NCBI GenBank assembly: GCA_022562375.1
Contig: JADFPK010000043.1
Span: 1-10,725 of the forward strand
Reading direction: 5' to 3'
DNA from: Pseudomonadota bacterium
GTDB lineage: Bacteria > Pseudomonadota > Alphaproteobacteria > SMXQ01
DNA length: 10,725 bases
This document shows, piece by piece, positions 1-6,536 of this stretch. A program made the position numbers and the translations under genes. Below the pieces are notes generated by a model, which saw nothing but the letters and a program-made list of their open reading frames with translations, was not told where the DNA came from and did not search any database. How positions within the stretch are numbered: the first letter of the stretch is position 1; every line of letters begins with the position of its first letter.

Positions 1-1062
1 CCACTCGGTCTCGGTGGAGGAGAGGCGTTTCTCGGCTTCGGCCTGCCAGTCGCCTTTGGCGGCGGCCAGGCGTTTCTCGGCCTCGGCCCGCCACTCGGCC
101 TCGGCGGCGGCGAGGCGTTCCTCTTCCTCCGCCTGCCGGTCGGCCTTCACCGACCCCTGGCGCCGTTGGTGCTCGGCCCGCCACTCGGTTTCGGCGGAAG
201 AGAGTTGCCGTTCGCCCTCTTGCCGCCAACCGGCCTTGGCCTCGGCCAGGCGTTTCTCGGCCTCGGCCCGCCACTCGGCCTCGGCGGCGGCGAGGCGTTC
301 GTCCGACTCTTTCTTCCGCTTCGCTTCGGCGGCGGCCAGGGACTCTTCCTCATCCTCCCGCCACCGGGATTCCGCCTTGGTCAGGCGCTTGTCCAGATCC
401 GCCTTGCGCTTCGCCTCGACGGCGTTGAGCCCCTCGCGTTCCTCGGACTCCCAAACCTTCTTGGCATCGGTGACGCGTTGATCGATTTCGGCCTTCCATT
501 CGGCCTTGGCTTCACTGAGGCGCCTATCCACTTCCTCTTGCCGTTCGGCTTTCACCGCCGCCATATGTTGCTCGGCCTCGGCTTCCCACTCAGCCTTGGC
601 AGTGGCGAGCGACCGTTGTTTTTCGGCCTCCCACTCCAACTTCGCCATTTCGACGTGCTGGCTTTCCTCGGCCTTCAACCGCGCTTTCGTCTCGGCCAGG
701 CGCTTCTCGGCCGCGGCCTTGCTTTCCGCCTTGAAAGCGGCCAACCGTTCTTCTTCTTCGGCCTTCCACGCCACATCGGCAACGGCCAGGCGCTCCTTTT
801 CAGTCGCCTCCCAATTCTTGCTTGCCGAAGCCAGATGATCTTCCCGGGCTTTCTCAAGGTGCTGCTCTTCCTCGGCCTGCCACGCGGCTTTGGCGGCGGC
901 GAGTCTTTGGCCCACCTTGGCGTGCCACTCGGCCTTAGCGGCGGCGAGAGTGCCTTCTTCCTCGCTCCGCCACACCGCCTCGGCGGCGACCAGGCGTCGG
1001 TCGGATTTTTCTTTCCACTCGGCTTCGGCGATGGCGAGACCGCGTTCCGTTTCCGCTTCCCA
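1..1062 (-). repeat. 45-bp tandem repeat array (23 coding units plus a partial one)
   Basis: On the plus strand the Trp anticodon-sense triplet cca, or a one- or two-base variant of it, recurs at 1, 46, 91, 136, 181, 226, 271, 316, 361, 406, 451, 496, 541, 586, 631, 676, 721, 766 and 811, then at 880, 925, 970, 1015 and 1060. The period is 45 bp except for one 69-bp unit (811 to 880), which adds 8 residues. Each unit encodes 15 residues of the long minus-strand protein. Unit changes are mostly single substitutions (Trp TGG to Arg CGG at 136, 316 and 541; to Leu TTG at 676), so the reading frame is maintained throughout. This is an intragenic protein repeat, not a CRISPR array. Confidence 0.92.
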
Positions 1063-1506
1063 CTCCGCTGGCGTCCCGCTCAGAAGATCATCGCCCACGG
1101 CCTCCGGTTCGCCCTCCGGCGGCTCGACGAACTGCCTTTCGCTCTCGTTGATCGATTCGGGCTCGACCGCGTCGGCGCCATTCGGTTCCCGCGGGACCGT
1201 CGGTTCCGGGTCCGGCGACCCACCCGCCGCTTCGCTCTCGAGGCTCCATTCGAATCGCGCCGCCTTACCCGGGAAGCCGTTGGTCCGGGCCTTCGCTTCA
1301 TCCCTGCTCTCGGGCTGCGGCGGCTCGCCTTCCTCGATGACACGCACGACATCGTCGGCGATGAGACGTTGAAGTCTCTTCCCGGCCGCGTCTTGTTGCT
1401 CCGCTTTCTTTCGCCTTCCGAAGAACGTGCGTGTTTCGCTCATCGCCTCGATCTCATAGTCCCATTCGAGCGCACTTCCCACGCCAGACCACCTGTAGCC
1501 TAGCAT
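1..1506 (-). CDS. Repetitive 15-residue (pentadecad) coiled-coil protein, unrecognised; C-terminus beyond window
   Basis: The frame is open without a stop from the TAG at 1528-1530 to the left edge, giving at least 502 residues; the end lies outside the window. Residues 1-140 or so are non-repetitive: a basic patch (FFGRRKKAEQQ, near residue 27), a short helical stretch (KRLQRLIADDVVRVIEEG), then an acidic, proline-rich, probably disordered stretch. From about residue 149 there are 23 tandem repeats of the type WxAExExRLAxAKAE. Trp occupies position 1 in 17 of 23 and Leu position 9 in 19 of 23. There is no signal peptide or membrane segment. The start is uncertain. ATG at 1506 has AGGA only 2 nt away; ATG at 1443 (481 residues) also has a close GAGG. 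The segment between them carries ALEWDYEIEA, which resembles FEWSLESEA further on and favours 1506. The function is unknown; a cytoskeletal, scaffold or spacer role is inference from the repeat alone. Confidence 0.78.
   Translation of the reverse strand, partial: MLGYRWSGVGSALEWDYEIEAMSETRTFFGRRKKAEQQDAAGKRLQRLIADDVVRVIEEGEPPQPESRDEAKARTNGFPGKAARFEWSLESEAAGGSPDPEPTVPREPNGADAVEPESINESERQFVEPPEGEPEAVGDDLLSGTPAEWEAETERGLAIAEAEWKEKSDRRLVAAEAVWRSEEEGTLAAAKAEWHAKVGQRLAAAKAAWQAEEEQHLEKAREDHLASASKNWEATEKERLAVADVAWKAEEEERLAAFKAESKAAAEKRLAETKARLKAEESQHVEMAKLEWEAEKQRSLATAKAEWEAEAEQHMAAVKAERQEEVDRRLSEAKAEWKAEIDQRVTDAKKVWESEEREGLNAVEAKRKADLDKRLTKAESRWREDEEESLAAAEAKRKKESDERLAAAEAEWRAEAEKRLAEAKAGWRQEGERQLSSAETEWRAEHQRRQGSVKADRQAEEEERLAAAEAEWRAEAEKRLAAAKGDWQAEAEKRLSSTETEW
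63..300 (-). repeat. 58-bp identical direct repeat inside the 45-bp array, spaced 180 bp
   Basis: Positions 63-120 and 243-300 are identical over 58 bp and lie exactly 180 bp apart, which is four 45-bp units. The units next to them also match better at this spacing than at 45 bp (compare the starts at 1 and 181). This indicates a recent duplication of a four-unit, 60-residue block near the C-terminal side of the visible array. Confidence 0.85.
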
Positions 1507-2065
1507 ATTCCTAAGCATATATAGTTGCTAATTATGATTAATAAATCGATAGTTTTTATGGTTAACGGTCGATTTTGAGTCGCCCTGTGAGGCGTTGTTT
1601 CCTTGGTTTTTAGATAGGTTATACTTTTGCGTTTCCGGCAGCGGTCCGATCTCGGATCAAACGCTCCGCGAGAGGAGTTCGGTCCGGCAAATTGCGCAAA
1701 TCGAAGGGCTCGAAGGGGCCGAAGATCAAGGAAAGCTGACAGGAAATCGAGGTTACGGCATCTTGGCGGCGACGGTTAAAACATCAGCCGGATCGGGACG
1801 TCCGGCGTCCCAAATTATGCCGAAAGCGCGGGATTTCCGGGCATCTCTATATGGGTGCTATTTGCGAGTCAAAGAACAGGTTAAGTCCAGGCGTTCAAGA
1901 GCCATATTTTTGGTTTAAGAACCCTCTTTTGGAAAGTAACAGGGTCATCCTTTAGGGGAGAGGTGGGCGCGCGGAAGGGCCTCAATCGCGGCAAGGGCGG
2001 GGTCGCCCGCGAGATCACCCCATCCCGGTTGCTCCCCGCGGCCAGAGGACGTTATCGGCAAGGGA
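1507..2065. other. 559-bp intergenic stretch with AT-rich promoter-like core
   Basis: I see no supportable gene here. Positions 1501-1560 are about 23% G+C by hand count, in a window that is otherwise strongly GC-rich. On the minus strand this core holds promoter-like hexamers ahead of the repeat-protein gene: CTATAT (1519-1524) and CATAAT (1531-1536), neither with a convincing -35 box. If CTATAT is used, transcription would begin almost at the 1506 start codon and would favour the start at 1443. The part from 1600 to 2065 has only short frames without ribosome sites. A weak inverted pair accct/agggt at 1921-1925 and 1941-1945 and a GC hairpin near 2000 follow the end of the aldolase-family gene; neither has a clear T-run, so no terminator is called. 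Confidence 0.5.
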
Positions 2066-2710
2066 TCAACCTCTCTGCAACTTGTGATAGCCGTGCTTGA
2101 CGCGGGCCCGGTCGAGCCGCGAGCCCGCCTTGACCTCGGCGACGATCGCCTCTTCCGCCTCGGAAATGTCGCGGGCGAGGTCGAGAACCTCGCCTTCCAC
2201 CGAATGGGGAACCACCAGCACGCCGTCATCGGTCGCCATGACGATGTCGCCCGGGACCACCCGCACGTCGCCGAGCGAGACCGGCACATTGGTGCCGTCG
2301 AGCCGGACCCGGTCCTTGCCGGTGCGCATGAAGCGCCCGCGCGTAAACAGCGGATAGCCGGCCTCGCGCGATCCCGCCACGTCGCGGCAGACGCCGTCGA
2401 TCACCGTCCCGGCGATGCCACGGGCGCTGGCCACCATGGTCAGGATGTCCCCCCAGACCGTGCAATCCAACCGGCCCGCATTATCGAGCACGATGACGCC
2501 GCCCTCGGGCACGTCGTCGATATAGTCGCCGACCGAACCCTTGGTCACGCCGACGGGGATGTATTTGATGGTGAAGGCGCGCCCGGCGACGTGGTGGCCG
2601 GCGGTCAGCGGCACGATCCCCTGCGCCATGCCGTGAACGCCGATCTTGTCGAGCGCGTCGGAAACCGCGGCCGCGGACAACCCGGCCAGCCCATCGACGA
2701 TATCGTCCAT
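2066..2710 (-). CDS. RraA-family protein, 4-hydroxy-4-methyl-2-oxoglutarate / CHA aldolase-like, full active-site motif
   Basis: This 214-residue protein is typical of the RraA/HMG aldolase family. Members with the D-X20-R-D motif are metal-dependent aldolases or oxaloacetate decarboxylases acting on 4-hydroxy-4-methyl-2-oxoglutarate-like acids. The motif is complete here: Asp88 in VWGDIL, then 20 residues, then Arg109-Asp110 in IDGVCRD. Other family signatures are SDALDKIG near residue 17, GRAFTIKY near 43 and the C-terminal PGDIVMATDDGVLVVP at about 153-168. The protein is cytoplasmic, with no signal peptide. Its ATG overlaps the TGA of the upstream paralogue by one base (TGATG), so translation is probably coupled and the two products may assemble together. 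Related family members include the RNase E inhibitor RraA; the intact motif and the metabolic neighbours make an enzyme more likely. The exact substrate is not known. Confidence 0.85.
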   Translation of the reverse strand: MDDIVDGLAGLSAAAVSDALDKIGVHGMAQGIVPLTAGHHVAGRAFTIKYIPVGVTKGSVGDYIDDVPEGGVIVLDNAGRLDCTVWGDILTMVASARGIAGTVIDGVCRDVAGSREAGYPLFTRGRFMRTGKDRVRLDGTNVPVSLGDVRVVPGDIVMATDDGVLVVPHSVEGEVLDLARDISEAEEAIVAEVKAGSRLDRARVKHGYHKLQRG

Positions 2711-3387
2711 CAGCCCTTCTCCTTGGCGCCGTCGCCCGCCATCGACTCGTAGCCGCCGGTCTCCATCACCGCGCCGATCGACCGCCCGTCCCGGACCGCC
2801 GCCGCCATGCGCGCCTCGCGCGCCGCGATCTCGGCGGCGGCGGCAATAACGTCCCGGGCGTGGTCCCGAGGCACGATGATCACGCCGCTGCCATCGGCGA
2901 TGACCAGATCGCCAGGGCGCACCGCCACGCCGGCGAAGTCGATCCTCCGGTTGAACGACTCCTGCACGATGCGGCCGCGCGCCGTGATCGGCACGACGGC
3001 GCGGGCGTAGACCGGGAAGCCGACCTCGGCGCTGTCGTCGATATCGCGGCAGGCGCCGTCGATGACGATGCCGCCGAGCCCCTTGACCTCGGCGGCCAGT
3101 GACAAAAGCCCGCCCCAGCCGGGCACATCGGTGCGCCCGCCCATCGCCATGACCAGCACATCGCCGGGCGCCGCCGCGTCGATCGCCTCGGTCCCGAGAT
3201 GGCGGCGGGTCCTCTCATCGCCTTGCGGCTTCAATTTGATCGTCACCGCCCGGCCGGCGATGCGCGGGCAGGGCCACATCGGACGAATGCCGAGCGTCGC
3301 GCCCTCTAGCCCTAAGCGGTCGAGCGCGTCCGACACCGTACAAGTATCGAAGGCCTTGAGCTTTTTTACCAGCGTCTCAACGGCCAT
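2710..3387 (-). CDS. RraA-family paralogue with altered active-site motif (Gly for first Asp)
   Basis: This 225-residue protein is a paralogue of the downstream gene and shares the same landmarks: SDALDRLG (about 19-26), GRAVTIKL (45-52), VIDGACRD (108-115) and PGDLVIADGSGVIIVP (158-173). Arg114-Asp115 are present, but the residue 21 places before the Arg, Asp in active HMG/CHA aldolases, is Gly93 (PGWGGLLS). The enzyme may therefore be impaired, have a changed reaction, or serve as a partner subunit. I chose ATG 3387 because it begins just before the conserved domain and is preceded by AGGGGGG about 9 nt upstream. The frame stays open further upstream, to 3696, but there it overlaps the end of the hydrolase gene and lacks family similarity. 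A possible promoter lies at 3419-3446. The stop codon overlaps the next start. Confidence 0.82.
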   Translation of the reverse strand: MAVETLVKKLKAFDTCTVSDALDRLGLEGATLGIRPMWPCPRIAGRAVTIKLKPQGDERTRRHLGTEAIDAAAPGDVLVMAMGGRTDVPGWGGLLSLAAEVKGLGGIVIDGACRDIDDSAEVGFPVYARAVVPITARGRIVQESFNRRIDFAGVAVRPGDLVIADGSGVIIVPRDHARDVIAAAAEIAAREARMAAAVRDGRSIGAVMETGGYESMAGDGAKEKG

Positions 3388-3418
3388 GACGGGAAGCCCC
3401 CCTTCAGCGGTCTCGGAA

Positions 3419-3446
3419 AGCGTATCCGCTGGTCCCGGTGTGTCAA
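3419..3446 (-). promoter_or_regulatory. Putative sigma70-type promoter for the aldolase-family gene pair
   Basis: On the minus strand a perfect TTGACA (3441-3446) is followed after 16 nt by TACGCT (3419-3424), a 3-of-6 match to TATAAT. Transcription would start roughly 25 nt ahead of the chosen ATG at 3387, leaving room for the AGGGGGG ribosome site. It lies in the 188-bp gap after the hydrolase gene and would let the pair be transcribed separately from it. The -10 match is weak. Confidence 0.4.
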
Positions 3447-3575
3447 GGCGAGGGAACCTGGTGGGCCATGCTTCGGCCGCGCCGGTCTTCGGTATAGCTG
3501 ATCGATCCGTGATCGTGGCTATCGAGGCCGACACCTCCCGGTCGATCGATCGCCGCGAATAAAGAAAGGTTGAGC

Positions 3576-5360
3576 TCACCAGCCAAGGGCATAGGCCATG
3601 CGGCGCATGTCGGCGGCGGCATGAAGGACGCCGCTTTTTGCATCGGCGCGAATGGCGCACACCGAACAGGCCTTCCACGACCGTTCCTCCCACCATTCGA
3701 CCTTGTGGCCGAGACCGGTGAGCGCCGCGCCCGCCTCGGCGCCGATCGAGCTTTCGACACAGAGCCGCCCTGGGGAGTAGGCGTGAGGCTCGAAGGAGGA
3801 AGGGAAGCCGTAGGAGGCGAACCTTGGCGCCTCCACCGCCGACTGCGGGTCCATGCCGAAGACGAACATGTTCAGGAACACCTGCGCCATCGCCTGCACC
3901 TGCACGTCCCCGCCAGGGGTGCCGAAAGGCATGACCATCCTGCCATCCTCGATGGCGATGGCAGGGTTGGGCGTCAGGCGCGGGCGCTTACCGGGCGCGA
4001 TGGAAGAGGGGTGATCGGGATCGGTCCAGGATTGGGCGCCGCGCGAGGAGGGGCATAGACCGGTGCCCGGCACCACCGGCGAGGTGCGCGTGCCGTCGCT
4101 GGGCGTCGCCGAAAAGGCGTTGCCATGGCTGTCCACGACGCAGACATAGGAGGTGTCGAGCGCCCCCTCGATCTCCGACGACGCCGCGGCGCCCGCCCCG
4201 GCGGTCTTGGCGCTTGGCCCCGCTTCCGTTCGCCGTCCGACGTCGCCCGCTTCCGGCATGCCGTCCGCGGCGCCCTCGGCCCGGATCGACCCTCGGCGCC
4301 GTTCCGCGTAGTCCTTGGACAGCAGCACGTCGATGGGCACGTCGACGAACCGCGGGTCGCCGTAATAGGCCTCGCGGTCCGCCGCGGCAAGCTTGATCGC
4401 CTCGACGACGGCGTGGATATAGGCCGGCGAGTTGTGACCCAGGCGACCGAGATCCAACCCTTCCAGCAGGTTGAGGATCTGCGGCAGCATCGGGCCCTGG
4501 CACCAGGGACCGCAGGCGTAGACGTCGATGGCGCCGAAGCGGCTTCGCACCGGCGGTTCGATGCCGACGCGGAAGTCCGCCAGGTCCTCCGCCGTCATCA
4601 ACCCGCCCGATTCCTCGAAGAACTTGACCATGGTGGCGGCGATGTCGCCCCGGTAGAAGGCGTCGCGCGCCGCCATGAGCCCGGCCTCGCGCCCGTCACT
4701 GCCGTTGGCCGCCTCTTCGTCCGCCATGTATTGCAGGGAGCGCGCGAGGTCCGCCTGAACGAAGATCTCCCCGGGTTCGGGCGGGCGTCCCCCGGGCAGG
4801 AAGATCTCGGCGTTCGACGGCCAGGTGCGGTAGGCATCCTCCGCGTCGGCGATGATGCGGGCCATCAAGGGATACATCGGAAAGCCCTCACCGGCGAAAC
4901 GAATGGCGGCGGCGGCGACATCGCCGAAGCGCATGGTGCCGTACCTCTCGAGCGCCGTGATCCAGGCATCGGGGGCCGCCGGCACGACGGTGCGCTCCAC
5001 GCCCTTGGGAATGGCGCCGCCGTGGTTATCCTGGAAATAGGCGCAGCTCGCCGCTTTCGGCCAGGTGCCGAGCCCGCTGATGGTGATCACCTCGCGGCTG
5101 TCGGCGAGGTAAATCATTATCGGCGCGACGCCGGCGACGCTGACCTGCGCGCTCTCCAGAACGCCAAGCGCGAGACCCGCCGCCACCCCCGCATCGACGG
5201 CGTTGCCGCCGGCCTCCAGCACCTCGAAAGCGGCATGGGTGGCCAGATAATGGCCCGCCACCGCCGCGTGACGGGTGGCCATGACGTTGGGCCGGCAAGG
5301 CTGGGGCGGAAGAAGGCCGCCCCGCCGGTCCGCTATTTCTTCGGGATTGTCGGCAGGCAT
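3576..5360 (-). CDS. Gamma-glutamyltransferase-family Ntn hydrolase (cytoplasmic type)
   Basis: The 594-residue product fits the family, whose proenzymes self-cleave ahead of a catalytic Thr to give two chains. The Thr is Thr403 in ALDTSYVCVVD, followed by SHGNAFSAT. Later signatures are PGTGLCPSSRGAQSW (431-445), APGKRPRLTPNP (455-466), FGTPGGD (479-485) and AVEAPRF (508-514). The N-terminal chain has VLEAGGNAVDAGVAAGLALG (47-66). Residues 360-398 just before the cleavage site are rich in Ala, Gly and charged residues, as expected for the flexible loop. At the position of the substrate-binding Arg of E. coli GGT (REMAP) there is Leu97 (SGLGTWP), so a true gamma-glutamyl substrate is doubtful; a different amide or acylase-type substrate is possible. 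There is no signal peptide, unlike periplasmic GGT. ATG 5360 is chosen for AAAGGA 7 nt upstream; an ATG at 5414 has no ribosome site. Confidence 0.85.
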   Translation of the reverse strand: MPADNPEEIADRRGGLLPPQPCRPNVMATRHAAVAGHYLATHAAFEVLEAGGNAVDAGVAAGLALGVLESAQVSVAGVAPIMIYLADSREVITISGLGTWPKAASCAYFQDNHGGAIPKGVERTVVPAAPDAWITALERYGTMRFGDVAAAAIRFAGEGFPMYPLMARIIADAEDAYRTWPSNAEIFLPGGRPPEPGEIFVQADLARSLQYMADEEAANGSDGREAGLMAARDAFYRGDIAATMVKFFEESGGLMTAEDLADFRVGIEPPVRSRFGAIDVYACGPWCQGPMLPQILNLLEGLDLGRLGHNSPAYIHAVVEAIKLAAADREAYYGDPRFVDVPIDVLLSKDYAERRRGSIRAEGAADGMPEAGDVGRRTEAGPSAKTAGAGAAASSEIEGALDTSYVCVVDSHGNAFSATPSDGTRTSPVVPGTGLCPSSRGAQSWTDPDHPSSIAPGKRPRLTPNPAIAIEDGRMVMPFGTPGGDVQVQAMAQVFLNMFVFGMDPQSAVEAPRFASYGFPSSFEPHAYSPGRLCVESSIGAEAGAALTGLGHKVEWWEERSWKACSVCAIRADAKSGVLHAAADMRRMAYALGW

Positions 5361-5774
5361 GGTCGAATCCTTTGTTGCTGGCTCGGCCGATCTTACACCA
5401 TCGCGTCCCGCCATCCAGGCGAACCGGACGCCGCGCCGCCGCGCCGCCGGATCTGTGTCTGGCGGCTTACCACATGCTTAGCCGGCCCAAAAACGGCGGA
5501 AAAAGGGCCTAGGTGTTTAGTCCCGGAGAACCAGGAAGGGAGAAACTCGATTATCTAGGACGGATCACGAAGGCCGGATTGCTAGCTTTACAGAAGCTTG
5601 GAAACGTCGCGGGATGCGGATGTCGTAAATCCTTGGGCCAGAAACCCATGAGGCGGTGGTCCGCATGGAGCCCCTTGTGCTACCAATTGTTGACGATTGA
5701 GAGGAGCCATCTGGGGAATCCCGGTTAATATCAATCGAAGAAAAGGAAGATCGTCTCACATCCGGGGAGACGGC
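5361..5774. other. 414-bp divergent intergenic region
   Basis: This stretch separates the divergent hydrolase gene (minus) and membrane-protein gene (plus) and must hold both promoters. For the minus gene, TAAGAT lies about 25 nt ahead of its ribosome site but has no good -35 box. For the plus gene, TTGACG near 5691 and TAATAT near 5726 are individually good but spaced too far apart to form one promoter. An inverted pair ggccc (5484-5488) and gggcc (5505-5509) encloses an A-rich 16-nt loop. Short open frames here lack ribosome sites and I do not call them genes. Confidence 0.4.
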
Positions 5775-6290
5775 ATGAACATGATGTGGCCCCCGGCCCC
5801 CTCGGACTGCGGCGCCGTGGTGGAGGCAGCCGAGGCGCTGGCTATTCGCGAATACGATTTCTTTCGCCTGGCTTTTCGGCGTTGGTCGGGGCGCGAGCCG
5901 GATGAGAAGGCGATGGAACGGGTCTTCGTCGCCTACATGTTTCACCAACGGGTGCCGGCCTGTGTCCGCCATCTCAGCCGTGACGTTCTGCACCTCAAGG
6001 CTTCCGGTACCCTCGATCCCGGTGCCTTTGGTATCGGGGGGTTTACACGCCGCCAACCGCTGCCGCGATTGGGCCGGTTTTCCTGGCGTCTTGTCGCGGC
6101 GGCTATCGTTATCCTCTTTCTGATGTCCCTGGACGTGAGTTATATGCGTGACCGGTCCATTCCCCTGGGGTGCCCGGGCGCTACGGGGTCCATGTTCTTC
6201 GACCGGCTGGCCGGGATTTTCATAAGTGATTCGGACCTCGCCTGTCCGGAGTTCGCCTATCCCGGCGCGACAGACGCGTCCAGGCCTTGA
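5775..6290 (+). CDS. Hypothetical protein with one transmembrane segment
   Basis: I do not recognise this 171-residue protein. Residues 15-85 look like a helical, charged cytoplasmic domain (EYDFFRLAFRRWSGREPDE, then FVAYMFHQRVPACVRHLSRD). A Pro/Arg-rich linker (GFTRRQPLPRLGRF) leads to one hydrophobic segment at about 105-122 (LVAAAIVILFLMSLDV). About 50 residues follow, with two Cys (133 and 157) that could form a disulfide if they face the periplasm. The positive charge before the segment supports an N-in, C-out orientation. ATG 5775 is chosen because GGGGAGA sits just upstream; the frame is open further back, to 5697, without a ribosome site. It is the only plus-strand gene in the window and stands alone. 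Its codon use looks like that of its neighbours. It could be a small regulator or assembly factor, but nothing in it shows this. Confidence 0.65.
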   Translation: MNMMWPPAPSDCGAVVEAAEALAIREYDFFRLAFRRWSGREPDEKAMERVFVAYMFHQRVPACVRHLSRDVLHLKASGTLDPGAFGIGGFTRRQPLPRLGRFSWRLVAAAIVILFLMSLDVSYMRDRSIPLGCPGATGSMFFDRLAGIFISDSDLACPEFAYPGATDASRP

Positions 6291-6494
6291 ATAGAGGGCG
6301 ATAGGACGCCGCCGTCACGAGGGGCCGCGTCAGGTTCGACCTAGAGATCACCACCCTGATCGCTGTCTAGGGCTGGCCTCTGGCCGGGCTGGTCGGTGCG
6401 CGGCCTCGGGCCAAGCCGGGCTCTCTGGTCGTCCGCAGTACGGGCCAAGAGGGTTCGAAACACCTTCGAGTGCTATCTATTCGCTACCTTTAAG

Positions 6495-6528
6495 AAAAAA
6501 GGGCCTAGCTACGCATAGCCAAGCCCTT
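6495..6528 (-). terminator. Rho-independent terminator after tRNA-Pro
   Basis: Read on the minus strand, AAGGGC (6523-6528) pairs with GCCCTT, GCTA pairs with TAGC inside it, and TGCG forms the tip. The stem is followed by a T-run at 6495-6500. It starts 9 nt beyond the CCA end of the tRNA. The opposite strand has TTGTTTT after the same stem, so it may also stop transcription from the converging plus-strand gene ending at 6290. Confidence 0.85.
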
Positions 6529-6536
6529 GTTTTAGT

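Noticed and set aside
1..1062. CRISPR array, because of regular short repeats
   Set aside because: There are no unique spacers between identical repeats. The units are contiguous, diverged, exactly 45 bp and in frame within a protein.
166..1503. A plus-strand open frame of 445 codons, rich in Gly, Leu, Pro and Phe
   Set aside because: It is antisense to the 45-bp repeat gene. The lack of stops follows from the GC-rich periodic sequence; its product (repeats like LGLGPPLGLGGGEAF) has no ribosome site or family likeness, while the minus frame gives a clean helical repeat.
1595..1918. Plus-strand open frame of 107 codons in the intergenic stretch
   Set aside because: It has a TTG start with no well-spaced ribosome site, a composition unlike the neighbouring genes and no recognisable motif.
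3490..3555. Several GATCGATC-type palindromes in the gap after the hydrolase gene
   Set aside because: Short self-complementary words common in GC-rich DNA; no consistent spacing or long dyad that would mark an operator.
3388..3696. N-terminal extension of the second aldolase-family gene up to 3696
   Set aside because: It would overlap the end of the hydrolase gene, has no ribosome site, and lies ahead of the place where family similarity begins; it would also cover the promoter candidate.
4125..5558. Plus-strand open frame of 477 codons
   Set aside because: It is antisense to the hydrolase gene, whose family signatures cover the whole region; the plus product is rich in His, Gly, Arg and Asp without motifs.
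5500..6508. The 13-mer AAAAAGGGCCTAG occurs near 5500 and near 6496
   Set aside because: A single shared 13-mer in a window this long is close to chance expectation; only the copy near 6496 forms a real terminator.
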